From assembly GCA_910588145.1 (NCBI GenBank), contig CAJUPO010000008.1, forward strand, positions 42,274 to 106,273: a DNA stretch of 64,000 nucleotides, in the 5' to 3' direction. Of the stretch, positions 50,048 to 58,990 are shown piece after piece. The notes beneath the pieces were generated by a model. It saw only the letters and a program-made list of their open reading frames with translations, searched no databases and was not told the origin of the DNA. The DNA comes from an uncultured Oscillospiraceae bacterium. GTDB taxonomy: Bacteria; Bacillota; Clostridia; Oscillospirales; Ruminococcaceae. Each line of letters begins with the position of its first letter. The first letter of the stretch is position 1. The position numbers and the translations under genes are program-made.

Positions 50048-52306
50048 ATGAAACTGAATGAAATTGTACAAACAAAATATTCAAAGCCGCTTTCCCAGTG
50101 TACCAACAGAGAAATTTATAATGTTTTGCTTGAAGAAGTGCAAAAGCTGTCAGAAAATAAAAGAAGTTCAGATAATGCTGATAAGAAAAAGATATATTAT
50201 ATTTCCGCTGAATTTCTTATTGGTAAATTATTAGCAAATAACATGATAAACCTCGGCATTTATGAAGAAGTAAAAGCTGAGCTGGAGGAAAACGGAAAAA
50301 GCATAACTGAAATTGAAGAAATTGAACCTGAGCCGTCCCTTGGAAACGGGGGATTAGGAAGACTTGCAGCTTGTTTTCTTGATTCAATGGCAACATTGGG
50401 TCTAAGCGGAGATGGTATAGGTCTAAATTATCATTATGGATTATTTAGACAGAAATTTAAAAATAATATGCAGACAGAAGAACCGAATGAATGGATCGAA
50501 GAAAAAAGCTGGCTTATCAGAACTGATAAAACATATACAGTAAATTTTGGAGGATTTTCAGTTAATTCCAGATTGTATGACATAAACGTTACTGGTTATG
50601 ATAACAGAACTAATAAGCTGCATTTGTTTGATATTGAAACAGCAGACGAATCAATTGTTAAAGACGGAATAGAGTTTGATAAAAGTGATATTGAAAAAAA
50701 TCTTACATTATTTCTTTATCCTGATGACAGTGATGAAGCCGGCAGACTGCTGAGAATTTATCAGCAGTATTTTATGGTAAGCTGCGGGGCAAGACTGATA
50801 ATTGATGAATGTCTGGAAAGAGGCTCCAACCTTTATGATCTTCCGGATTATGCTGTAATTCAGATAAATGATACTCATCCTACAATGGTGATACCTGAGC
50901 TTATACGTCTTTTGTGTGAACGTGGAATAGATATGGATACAGCAATTGATATTGTTAAACGTACCTGTGCCTATACAAATCACACAATACTTGCAGAGGC
51001 TCTCGAAAAATGGAGTATTGATTATCTGAAAAAGGTTGTACCTCAGCTTGTGCCTATTATTGAGGTGCTTGATAATAAAATCCGGAGAAAATATGAAAAC
51101 GAAAATGTGTATATTATTGATAAGCAAGATATTGTGCATATGGCATTTATTGATATTCATTATTGCTTCAGTGTTAACGGTGTAGCCTCGCTTCATACGG
51201 ATATACTAAAAGAAAACGAACTTCTAAATTTTTATAAACTTTATCCGGAAAAGTTTAATAACAAAACCAACGGAATTACTTTCAGACGTTGGCTTCTTCA
51301 TAGTAATCCAGAGCTTACAAAGCTTATTGAATCGTTAATAGGCAGCGGATTTAAAAAGGATGCTTCTGAACTGGAAAAACTTGCTGACTATGCAAATGAT
51401 GACAATGTGCTTGAAAGTATTCTTGAAATAAAGCATGAAAATAAAAAGAAGCTTTGCAGATACCTTAAACGCAGAGACAACATTGATATAAATGAAAACA
51501 CAATATTTGATATTCAGATAAAAAGACTTCATGAATATAAACGTCAGCAGTTAAATGCCCTTTATGTAATTCATAAATATCTTGAAATAAAAAGAGGCAA
51601 AAAGCCTGAAACACCGATTACTGTTATTTTCGGCGCTAAAGCTGCTCCAGCTTATATTACAGCGCAGGATATAATTCACCTGATACTCTGTTTGCAGGAG
51701 GTTATTAACAATGATTCGGACGTTAGCCCTTATCTGAAGGTAGTAATGGTTGAGAATTATAATGTAACAGCAGCAGAACAGCTTATACCGGCATGTGATA
51801 TTTCAGAACAGATTTCTCTTGCGTCTAAGGAAGCAAGCGGTACGGGAAACATGAAATTTATGCTTAACGGTGCAGTTACCCTGGGTACTGAAGACGGCGC
51901 AAATGTAGAAATTCATGAACTTGTGGGGGATCAAAATATCTATATCTTTGGTGATACAAGCGATACAGTAGTAAAGCGGTATAAGGATAAAAGTTATAGA
52001 GCTCAAGAGTATTATAAAAAAGATAAGGATATAAAAGAAGCTGTTGATTTTATAAACGGTAAGGAACTTTTATCAGTGGGAAATAAGGAGAGATTGGAGC
52101 GTTTAAAAGCAGAACTAATAAATAAGGACTGGTTTATGACGTTCCCAGATTTTCAGGATTATATATCAAAAAGAGAAAAAGCATACAGCGACTATAAAAA
52201 CAGGAAATCTTGGGCAAAAAAAATGCTTATAAATATCAGCAAAGCAGGATATTTTTCATCAGACCGAACAATAGCAGAGTATAATGAAGATATTTGGCAT
52301 ACCTGA
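50048..52306 (+). CDS. glgP: glycogen/maltodextrin phosphorylase
   Basis: PLP enzyme releasing glucose-1-phosphate from alpha-1,4-glucans; 752 residues from ATG 50048 (MKLNEIVQTKYSKPL). GGAG lies six bases upstream; two in-frame ATGs at 50036 and 50042 are less well placed. Motifs: PSLGNGGLGRLAACFLDS, INDTHP, RLHEYKRQQLN and the PLP lysine in EASGTGNMKFMLNG. PTS, phosphatase and malQ genes follow in the same direction, so it probably acts on maltodextrins made by MalQ. A TGCCGCT/AGCGGCA pair spans the leader before the start. Confidence 0.94.
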   Translation: MKLNEIVQTKYSKPLSQCTNREIYNVLLEEVQKLSENKRSSDNADKKKIYYISAEFLIGKLLANNMINLGIYEEVKAELEENGKSITEIEEIEPEPSLGNGGLGRLAACFLDSMATLGLSGDGIGLNYHYGLFRQKFKNNMQTEEPNEWIEEKSWLIRTDKTYTVNFGGFSVNSRLYDINVTGYDNRTNKLHLFDIETADESIVKDGIEFDKSDIEKNLTLFLYPDDSDEAGRLLRIYQQYFMVSCGARLIIDECLERGSNLYDLPDYAVIQINDTHPTMVIPELIRLLCERGIDMDTAIDIVKRTCAYTNHTILAEALEKWSIDYLKKVVPQLVPIIEVLDNKIRRKYENENVYIIDKQDIVHMAFIDIHYCFSVNGVASLHTDILKENELLNFYKLYPEKFNNKTNGITFRRWLLHSNPELTKLIESLIGSGFKKDASELEKLADYANDDNVLESILEIKHENKKKLCRYLKRRDNIDINENTIFDIQIKRLHEYKRQQLNALYVIHKYLEIKRGKKPETPITVIFGAKAAPAYITAQDIIHLILCLQEVINNDSDVSPYLKVVMVENYNVTAAEQLIPACDISEQISLASKEASGTGNMKFMLNGAVTLGTEDGANVEIHELVGDQNIYIFGDTSDTVVKRYKDKSYRAQEYYKKDKDIKEAVDFINGKELLSVGNKERLERLKAELINKDWFMTFPDFQDYISKREKAYSDYKNRKSWAKKMLINISKAGYFSSDRTIAEYNEDIWHT

Positions 52307-52341
52307 TTTAAAGTTAAAAAAATAAAAGGAAGAATCAATAA

Positions 52342-54510
52342 ATGAATAATAAAACAAAAAGATTCGGTATAGCTGCTCCGATAAGCGGAGAGGCGATACC
52401 GCTTGATAAGGTACCTGATCCGGTTTTTGCAGATAAAGTACTTGGGGATGGATGTGCAATCATACCGGACAATGGGAAAATATACAGTCCAGTTGACGGA
52501 AAAATTTCATCAGTTGCCGAAACATTTCATGCATATGGAATAACTTCCGATGATGGCATTGAAATAATGGTTCATTTCGGACTTGAAACAGTTGCCCTAA
52601 AGGGGGAAGGTTTTACTCCCCATGTAAAAGCTGGTGACAGAGTAAAGAAAGGTGATTTAATCGCCGAAGCTGATATTGATTTTCTAAAATCAAAAAATAT
52701 TAATTTAATTACTCCAGTGCTTATATGTGACGGTGCAGACGGAATGAATATAAAAATTCACGAAGGAAACGTTAAAGCATGTGACAATATAATTATATCT
52801 ATGGAGGCAAAAGAAACAGAGGAGAAAATTAAATCAGAAACCCGTGAACCTGAAAAGAAAAAAAGAGTTGGAGTGAACTTTGATTTTCTTCAAAAGCTGG
52901 GTAAAGTTTTAATGGTAGTTATTGCAGTAATGCCGGCAGCCGGACTAATGATAAGTATAGGTAAGCTTATCGCTATGGCAGGCGGAGATATTGGTGCGGT
53001 TTCCACAATAGCAGGTATAATGGAAAATATCGGGTGGGCTATTATAAATAATCTGCATGTTCTATTTGCTGTTGCAATTGGCGGGTCGTGGGCACGTGAA
53101 AAAGCCGGAGGAGCTTTTGCTGCATTAATAGCTTTTATTCTTATAAATAATATTACTGGTACTATTTTTGGCGTAACAAATGATATGCTGAGTGATCCCG
53201 ATGCTGTAACGCATACTCTTTTCGGGCAGGAGATAGCAGTGGACGGTTATTTCACTTCTGTATTGGGCGCACCGGCTTTAAATATGGGTGTGTTTGTCGG
53301 AATTATTTCGGGATTTGTGGGCGGAATTATATACAACAAGTACTATAATTACAGAAAGCTTCCCAATGCGCTTGCGTTTTTTAACGGTAAACGATTTGTA
53401 CCGCTTGTTGTAATTTTATGGTCAGTTATCGTATCACTGATTCTTTCCGTAGTTTGGCCTATTGTACAGCTTGGTATAAACTCATTTGGTGTATGGATTG
53501 CAAATTCTTCATCGTCTTCACCGGTACTTGCACCGTTTATATACGGTACTCTTGAAAGACTTCTTCTTCCGTTCGGACTTCACCATATGCTGACCATTCC
53601 TATGAACTATACCTCATTCGGAGGCACTTATTTGATTCAGACCGGAGCAAACGTAGGCTCTGCTGTATTTGGTCAGGATCCACTCTGGCTTGCATGGGTA
53701 ACAGATTTGATTAACTTTAAAAATGCAGGTGATACAGCCGCTTATGAGAATCTTTTAAATACGGTAACTCCCGCTCGTTTTAAGGTCGGACAAATGATCG
53801 GTGCAACCGGACTCCTTTTAGGCGTAGCCCTTGCAATGTATCGTCGTGTGGACAAGGAAAGAAGAAAAAAATATAAATCAATGTTTTTTTCAACTGCCTT
53901 GGCAGTATTTCTTACTGGTGTAACTGAACCAATTGAATTTATGTTTATGTTCTGTGCTATTCCGCTGTATTTGGTGTATGCTGTATTACAGGGCTGCGCA
54001 TTTGCTCTTGCAGGAATTTTTGACCTTAGACTTCATTCTTTTGGAAATTTGGAATTATTTACACGTATTCCTATGTCTGTCAAAGCAGGGCTTACCGGGG
54101 ATATAATCAACTTTATTATTGCAGTTGCGGTATTCTTTATAGTTGGATACTTTGCAGCATATTTTATGATAGGAAAGTTTAAATTTGCTACTCCTGGACG
54201 TCTTGGTAACTATGCTGATGAAAGCAGTGATGTTCAGAGTGATAATGCATCGGGAAAGAAAAAATCTTCTTCTTCCGATGGTCAGCCTGAAAGAATTATT
54301 GAGCTTTTGGGAGGACGTGAAAATATTACCTTTGTAGACGCCTGCATGACAAGACTTAGGGTAACAGTTGTAAATCCTGACCTTGTAGCTGATACAGACA
54401 AGTGGAAAGCAGAAGGCGCTCTTGGACTTGTTAAAAAGGATAAGGGAATACAGGCGATATATGGTCCTAAAGCCGATATTCTAAAATCGGATATTAATGA
54501 TATTTTATAA
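52342..54510 (+). CDS. PTS transporter IIA-IIC-IIB, glucose/maltose family
   Basis: 722 residues in the order A-C-B. IIA(Glc) is residues 1-155 with H63 and the phosphorylated H78 in IMVHFGLETV. IIC is about 185-600 with some ten membrane segments and LGAPALNMGVFVGIISG...LLPFGLHHMLTIPMNY. After a Ser-rich linker, IIB has C668 in FVDACMTRLRV. It imports and phosphorylates a glucoside. The neighbouring phosphatase (MapP-like), malQ and glgP point to maltose. The common order in this family is C-B-A, so the domain order is notable. Confidence 0.93.
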   Translation: MNNKTKRFGIAAPISGEAIPLDKVPDPVFADKVLGDGCAIIPDNGKIYSPVDGKISSVAETFHAYGITSDDGIEIMVHFGLETVALKGEGFTPHVKAGDRVKKGDLIAEADIDFLKSKNINLITPVLICDGADGMNIKIHEGNVKACDNIIISMEAKETEEKIKSETREPEKKKRVGVNFDFLQKLGKVLMVVIAVMPAAGLMISIGKLIAMAGGDIGAVSTIAGIMENIGWAIINNLHVLFAVAIGGSWAREKAGGAFAALIAFILINNITGTIFGVTNDMLSDPDAVTHTLFGQEIAVDGYFTSVLGAPALNMGVFVGIISGFVGGIIYNKYYNYRKLPNALAFFNGKRFVPLVVILWSVIVSLILSVVWPIVQLGINSFGVWIANSSSSSPVLAPFIYGTLERLLLPFGLHHMLTIPMNYTSFGGTYLIQTGANVGSAVFGQDPLWLAWVTDLINFKNAGDTAAYENLLNTVTPARFKVGQMIGATGLLLGVALAMYRRVDKERRKKYKSMFFSTALAVFLTGVTEPIEFMFMFCAIPLYLVYAVLQGCAFALAGIFDLRLHSFGNLELFTRIPMSVKAGLTGDIINFIIAVAVFFIVGYFAAYFMIGKFKFATPGRLGNYADESSDVQSDNASGKKKSSSSDGQPERIIELLGGRENITFVDACMTRLRVTVVNPDLVADTDKWKAEGALGLVKKDKGIQAIYGPKADILKSDINDIL

Positions 54511-54534
54511 CGGCAGAGGTGATGGCTTATCAGA

Positions 54535-55365
54535 ATGCTTACTCTTAATACGCATAGCTTAATTGAGCAGAATTATGAAGAAAAGCTTGTTTATTTTGTT
54601 AATGCAATAGTAAAATATGAACCTGATATAATTGCTCTTCAGGAGGTTAATCAGACTTCCGACGAATCATCTTTATCTGATAAATTTTTAAAAGGCTATA
54701 CTCAATGTCAAAGCGCAGTTCCTTTAAAAAAGGATAATCATGCTTATAGAGTTGTTAAATTACTGCTCGAGAAAAATATAAATTATTATTGGACATGGCT
54801 GCCCATAAAAAATGGTTATGATAAATATGATGAGGGCTTGGCAATTTTAAGCAAGAAGGAAATACTTGAAACAGATACTGTTCTGGTAAGCTGTATAAAC
54901 GATTATAATAATTGGAAAACAAGAAAGATTCTTGGTATTTATTCCGGAGATGAATGGTTTTATTCTGTTCATTTAGGATGGTGGGACGATAAAAGTGATC
55001 CGTTTTCTGATCAGTGGAGCAGACTTTCAAAGCGCCTTACAGGCAAAGAAAATGTATGGTTAATGGGAGACTTTAATAATTGTGCTGAAATCAGGAACGA
55101 GGGGTATGATTTAATAAAAAAAAGCGGATGGCAAGATACCTTTGAGATTGCAGGGGATAAAGATGACGGAATAACAGTCGGTACAGTAATCGACGGTTGG
55201 AAAGATAAAATTACAGATACTAACGGCATGAGAATTGATTTTATCTGGACTAATTCAGAAAATATAATTGAAAGAACAAATGTTATATTTAATGGTAAAA
55301 ATGAACCGGTTATTTCTGATCATTACGGAGTTATGATTACAGTTAAAGGAGGAAGCGGAGCATGA
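54535..55365 (+). CDS. mapP: endonuclease/exonuclease/phosphatase family protein, MapP-like
   Basis: 276 residues of the EEP fold: MLTLNTHSLIEQNYEEKL, ALQEVNQ (catalytic Glu), GLAILSKKEI, MGDFNN and ISDHYGVM. MapP of Enterococcus and Lactobacillus has this fold and removes the 6'-phosphate from maltose-6'-phosphate brought in by a PTS. The location between a PTS gene and malQ fits that role well. AGAGGTG lies 13 bases before the ATG, rather far. An eight-codon frame from ATG 54523 overlaps the start. The substrate is inferred from context. Confidence 0.85.
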   Translation: MLTLNTHSLIEQNYEEKLVYFVNAIVKYEPDIIALQEVNQTSDESSLSDKFLKGYTQCQSAVPLKKDNHAYRVVKLLLEKNINYYWTWLPIKNGYDKYDEGLAILSKKEILETDTVLVSCINDYNNWKTRKILGIYSGDEWFYSVHLGWWDDKSDPFSDQWSRLSKRLTGKENVWLMGDFNNCAEIRNEGYDLIKKSGWQDTFEIAGDKDDGITVGTVIDGWKDKITDTNGMRIDFIWTNSENIIERTNVIFNGKNEPVISDHYGVMITVKGGSGA

Positions 55366-56864
55366 AAAGAAGCTGCGGTGTTTTACTGCCGATTGCAAGT
55401 TTACCGTCAAGGTATGGAATAGGAAGTTTTTCAGAATCTGCTTATAATTTCGTTGACTGGCTAAGTGATTCCGGACAAACCTATTGGCAAATACTGCCTT
55501 TAGGACCAGTAGGATACGGTGATTCGCCTTATCAGTCATTTTCCACATTTGCAGGAAATCCGTATTTTATAAGTTTAGAAAGTTTAATAGAAAAGGGTTT
55601 GCTAACTGAAAGCGAATGCAATGAAGCTGATTTTGGCGTTAATGAAGAAAGTATTGACTATGAAAAGCTTTATATAAACCGTTATCCGTTACTGAAAAAA
55701 GCATATGGCAGAGCTAATTTAGACGGCGATAAGTCTTATAAAAATTTTATAGAAGAAAATAATTTTTGGCTTGAAGATTATGCGTTATATATGGCGTTAA
55801 AGGAAATGTATAACGGCAAGGAATGGACAGAATGGGAACCCGATATAAAGCTAAGAAATACCGAAGCTATAAATTATTATAAAACTAAACTTGCTGAGAA
55901 AACTGGTTTTCACAAGTTCTTACAGTATGAATTTTATTCTCAGTGGAAAAGTCTCAAGGAATATGCCAATAATAAAGGTATACAGATAATTGGAGATATT
56001 CCCATATATGTTGCATTTGACAGTGCTGACACATGGTCTGATCCACATCTTTTTCAGCTTGATTGCAACAATGAGCCCTTAGCAGTTGCCGGATGTCCTC
56101 CGGATGGTTTTTCTGAAACCGGACAGCTTTGGGGAAATCCGCTGTATGACTGGTCGTATCATAAGGAAACTGGTTATAAATGGTGGATTTCACGTTTAAA
56201 ACAATGTTTCAGTTTATATGATGTTGTGCGAATAGATCATTTCAGAGGCTTTGATGAGTATTATTCAATACCTTACGGTGCAAAAACAGCCGTAAACGGG
56301 CATTGGGAAAAAGGTCCTGGAATGGATCTTTTCAGAGAAGTAAGAAAAATTCTGGGAGACCAGAAAGTAATTGCAGAAGATTTAGGCTTTATGACAGATT
56401 CGGTCAGAGAGTTAGTTAAAGAAAGCGGTTTTCCTGGTATGAAAGTACTGGAGTTTGCATTTGATTCCAGAGATTCCGGTTGTAGAAATGATTATCTTCC
56501 GCATAACTATAATAAAAATTGTGTGGCATATACAGGTACCCATGATAATCAGACGATAGTTTCCTGGTTTGATACCATATCAGAAGAGGAACAGACAATG
56601 GCAAGGGATTATCTATGTGATTATTATACTCCGGAAGATAAGCTAAATAAGGTATTTATAAGCTTGTTAATGCGCAGCAGTGCCGATACTGTTATTATTC
56701 CTATGCAGGATTATTTAGGGTACGATGACAGCAGTCGTATTAATACTCCGTCAACGCTGGGAAATAACTGGAAATGGCGTATGAAAAAAGATGTTCTGAC
56801 CGATGAATTAAAAGATGATATCAAAAAAATATCAGTTTTATATGGAAGAAACAGAAATTATTAA
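55362..56864 (+). CDS. malQ: 4-alpha-glucanotransferase
   Basis: GH77 amylomaltase that transfers glucan units between maltose and maltodextrins, freeing glucose; 500 residues. Motifs: GVLLPIASLPSRYGIGSF, QILPLGPVGYGDSPYQSFS, RIDHFRGF (nucleophile Asp), ADEDLGFMT-like VIAEDLGFMT and GTHDNQT. The ATGA overlap couples it to mapP. Products feed GlgP at the head of the operon. A terminator follows. Confidence 0.95.
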   Translation: MKRSCGVLLPIASLPSRYGIGSFSESAYNFVDWLSDSGQTYWQILPLGPVGYGDSPYQSFSTFAGNPYFISLESLIEKGLLTESECNEADFGVNEESIDYEKLYINRYPLLKKAYGRANLDGDKSYKNFIEENNFWLEDYALYMALKEMYNGKEWTEWEPDIKLRNTEAINYYKTKLAEKTGFHKFLQYEFYSQWKSLKEYANNKGIQIIGDIPIYVAFDSADTWSDPHLFQLDCNNEPLAVAGCPPDGFSETGQLWGNPLYDWSYHKETGYKWWISRLKQCFSLYDVVRIDHFRGFDEYYSIPYGAKTAVNGHWEKGPGMDLFREVRKILGDQKVIAEDLGFMTDSVRELVKESGFPGMKVLEFAFDSRDSGCRNDYLPHNYNKNCVAYTGTHDNQTIVSWFDTISEEEQTMARDYLCDYYTPEDKLNKVFISLLMRSSADTVIIPMQDYLGYDDSSRINTPSTLGNNWKWRMKKDVLTDELKDDIKKISVLYGRNRNY

Positions 56865-56869
56865 TATTA

Positions 56870-56904
56870 AAAAGGTCTTGCAATATTTTGCAAGACCTTT
56901 AATT
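56870..56904. terminator. bidirectional terminator
   Basis: AAAGGTCTTGCAA (56871-56883) pairs with TTGCAAGACCTTT (56888-56900). Serves malQ and the convergent response regulator. Confidence 0.9.
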
Positions 56905-57525
56905 TTGCTTATTAGAATAGTAAAAAACTGCAAGCTGAGTTCTGTCCCTTAAATTAAGTTTTTCTAAGATTCCGCTTATATAATTGCGGACAGTTCCTTC
57001 ACTTAAAAAAAGTTCAGTTGAAATTTCCTTGTTACTGAGACCGTTTGAAACGAGAGTTATTATTTCAAATTCCTTTTCACTTATCCCGTATGATTTATAA
57101 TTAAATTCTGAGGTTTTTTTCATAAGAACAGGAAGCTTTGAAACGATTTTTTCTCCAAAAACGCTTTGACCTTTAATAACTGCTTCAAGGGCAGGAGCAA
57201 TGCCTTCAAAATCCTGTTTTAAAATATAGCCTTTAGCGCCTATCTGCAGAGATTTAACTATATAATCATCATCGGGAAAGGTTGTTAGAAAAAGTATACG
57301 TGCATTCTTATCGAAATCAAGAATACTTTCAGCAGCTTCAAGTCCGCTGATTCCGGGCATTCTAATGTCCATAAGTATTATATCAGGCTTATAAATTTTA
57401 TAAAGTTCAATTGCTTCTTCACCGTTTTCACCGAATGCAAGTACATGAACATTACCAGTGTTTTCAAGGATTATTTTAAGTGACTGTGCAACTAATCTGT
57501 CATCATCAACAATAACTATATTCAT
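56899..57525 (-). CDS. NarL/LuxR-type response regulator
   Basis: 208 residues: receiver domain with D53 in ILMDIRMPGISG, then a LuxR-type HTH (ITLVSNGLSNKEISTELFLSEGTVRNYISGILEKLNLRDRTQL). GGAG precedes the ATG. Upstream in the same direction are remnants of its sensor kinase, and beyond them the divergent ABC exporter operon, a standard arrangement where the regulator controls the exporter. Since the kinase is broken, phosphorylation would have to come from elsewhere. Confidence 0.93.
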   Translation of the reverse strand: MNIVIVDDDRLVAQSLKIILENTGNVHVLAFGENGEEAIELYKIYKPDIILMDIRMPGISGLEAAESILDFDKNARILFLTTFPDDDYIVKSLQIGAKGYILKQDFEGIAPALEAVIKGQSVFGEKIVSKLPVLMKKTSEFNYKSYGISEKEFEIITLVSNGLSNKEISTELFLSEGTVRNYISGILEKLNLRDRTQLAVFYYSNKQN

Positions 57526-57552
57526 TTATTTCTCCGTTTAATTTAATAAATA

Positions 57553-57831
57553 TTAATTATATTTGTTTTTGGGAACTGATAAAAAAACTCTGAATCCGTC
57601 AGAGGAGGGGGTAAAGCTGATAATTCCGCCTACGCTTTCAGCACGGTCTTTCATGTTAATCAGTCCGATTCCATTATTATTTATAAAAGAACAGCTGCCG
57701 TTGTCAGTTATTGAAAGCTGATAAAATGCTGGATGTTCTATAAGAAGTATTTTTATTTTATTTCCCTTAGAGTGCTTTACAATATTGGATATGCTTTCTT
57801 TTACAATTCCTATAAGGCAGAGTTTATCCTT
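57553..57831 (-). pseudogene. sensor histidine kinase, C-terminal ATPase remnant
   Basis: 92 codons that read DKLCLIGIVKESISNIVKHSKG, TDNGS and GIGLINMKDRAESVGGII, the N, G1 and G2 boxes of a NarX/LiaS-type HATPase domain, and then stop. There is no start codon, and an in-frame TAA at 57834-57832 comes directly before. The phospho-acceptor domain is missing. It is the 3' end of the kinase whose membrane part is at 58412-58822. It ends 27 bases before the response regulator start. Confidence 0.85.
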
Positions 57832-57866
57832 TTAGCAAAGATTATTTAAAAAAATAAAAAAAACTC

Positions 57867-57895
57867 TTGACATATTAAATATCATATGATATTAT
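57867..57895 (+). promoter_or_regulatory. promoter of the inserted HTH gene
   Basis: TTGACA (57867-57872), 17-base spacer, TATTAT (57890-57895). A 16-bp palindrome fills most of the spacer. Confidence 0.8.
57878..57893. promoter_or_regulatory. 16-bp palindrome inside the HTH gene promoter
   Basis: AATATCATATGATATT lies between -35 and -10, a good place for repression. Its 12-bp core TATCATATGATA also occurs at the DUF134 promoter (43517-43528). Confidence 0.7.
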
Positions 57896-57926
57896 TAAAT
57901 AAAAAATAATTGAAAGAGGTTTTATT

Positions 57927-58205
57927 ATGAAATCAAAATTAACAAATAAACAAAAACAAATGGCGTACGTTTTGAATAAGGATGACGATTTTGGTTTTTC
58001 TATGGAAAAAATCGGTATACTTTTTGGAACTTCCCAATCAACCATTTCAAATGCAATTAAAGAAATAAATCATCAGAAGGAGGTTAATAATTTAAAACAA
58101 GAATTAGCCGACATAAAGAAGTACTTGATAGAAGAACAGAAAATAAAACCAAAATCAATATTTATTGATGTTGATGTAATTGATGATGACAATGTAGATA
58201 CTTAA
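57927..58205 (+). CDS. small HTH protein within the kinase insertion
   Basis: 92 residues: MKSKLTNKQKQMAYVLNKDD, a helix-turn-helix (FSMEKIGILFGTSQSTISNAIKEI), a coiled-coil (KEVNNLKQELADIKKYLIEEQK) and an acidic end (DVDVIDDDNVDT). GAAAGAGG precedes the ATG. Probably an autoregulated DNA-binding protein of a small mobile or phage-derived module. It lies between the two halves of a broken sensor kinase, on the opposite strand, with a consensus promoter and a strong terminator of its own. I do not recognise a closer family. Confidence 0.8.
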   Translation: MKSKLTNKQKQMAYVLNKDDDFGFSMEKIGILFGTSQSTISNAIKEINHQKEVNNLKQELADIKKYLIEEQKIKPKSIFIDVDVIDDDNVDT

Positions 58206-58219
58206 TAACTTAAAAAAAT

Positions 58220-58260
58220 AACAAACGTCCCTCAAAAATAATATTCTAGGGACGTTTGTT
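58220..58260. terminator. bidirectional terminator
   Basis: AACAAACGTCCCT (58220-58232) and AGGGACGTTTGTT (58248-58260), perfect 13-bp stem, after the inserted HTH gene. Confidence 0.82.
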
Positions 58261-58393
58261 TATAGATATCAGCAAGATTAGTTTGTTTGTTCTGTAATCT
58301 CCACCATCTAGCAGGAGAAGCTTCAAGCTTCAGCATTGCGACTTGTTCCTCAGTAAGCTTATCGTTAAATTTTAAATTCTCATAAACTGTCAT
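58232..58393 (-). CDS. hypothetical small protein within the kinase insertion
   Basis: 53 residues: MTVYENLKFNDKLTEEQVAM, then LKLEASPARWWRLQNKQTN and LADIYKQTSLEYYF. It is amphipathic and Trp-containing, with the look of a real small protein, but I do not recognise it. The start has only a weak AGAAAG upstream. Its last codons run through the terminator stem at 58220-58260, which is a point against it. It is convergent with the HTH gene. Confidence 0.45.
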   Translation of the reverse strand: MTVYENLKFNDKLTEEQVAMLKLEASPARWWRLQNKQTNLADIYKQTSLEYYF

Positions 58394-58411
58394 AATACAT
58401 TCTACTTTCTT

Positions 58412-58822
58412 TTATGGTGGCTTTACGCGCCGAAATAATCTTATCCTCTGATCTTTTTCGGTATATACAACTGTTACAACAACTGGAATTAAAATCAAAG
58501 AAAGCTGAATAGCGTTAAATTGCAAAATATCTTTTGTTATGATCAGAACAGGAAGTAAAAGCTGCCATCTTTTTTCCCATAAAGCGTCATAGAGCAGCAG
58601 GGGAACAGTGCAGAAAAGCGGAGGATAAAAAGCACATATAAAAGATGTTAATATAATTAAAAAATAAGAGAGCTTTTTACCCGAAAAGTATTGTACTGCT
58701 GAAGAAATTCCTGTTGCAGCGAGCAGGGAAATAACCGGAGAAACATAACTTTCTGAAATTATACATATAAGCAGACATAGAAGCCATAAAACGGTTTTAT
58801 CAATAAGTTTATTCAATATCAT
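58412..58822 (-). pseudogene. sensor histidine kinase, N-terminal membrane remnant
   Basis: 136 residues from ATG 58822 (AAGGCGGC upstream): four or five hydrophobic segments (TVLWLLCLLICII, YFLIILTSFICAF, LLLPVLIITKDIL, LSLILIPVVVTVVY), then KDQRIRLFRRVKPP and a stop. This is the membrane sensor part of kinases that pair with NarL-type regulators beside ABC exporters. The histidine-containing domain is absent and the ATPase part lies at 57553-57831, about 580 bases away, beyond an inserted module. It may still be translated but cannot signal as a kinase. Confidence 0.75.
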
Positions 58823-58883
58823 GCCGCCTTGTTTAATTTTTATTGCTTTTATTATATCATAATAAAATATAATTTTCAAGAAG

Positions 58884-58895
58884 TGACAAATGTCA
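58884..58895. promoter_or_regulatory. putative response-regulator operator
   Basis: TGACA-AA-TGTCA is a perfect dyad in the divergent region ahead of the ABC operon, followed by two further TTGAC repeats (58906, 58913). It is a likely target of the response regulator at 56899. Confidence 0.5.
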
Positions 58896-58990
58896 TATAA
58901 AATTTTTGACGTTTGACACTATACTTTTTGGTAAGATCGGTTTATAATAGGACTATAAAGAATTGCAAAAATATGAACGGAGGATTTATA

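Noticed and set aside
58884..58895. TGACA-AA-TGTCA as a fourth Crp/Fnr site
   Set aside because: Its spacing is two bases instead of three, the flanks differ, and no TATAAT stands at 34 bp; it fits the response regulator better.
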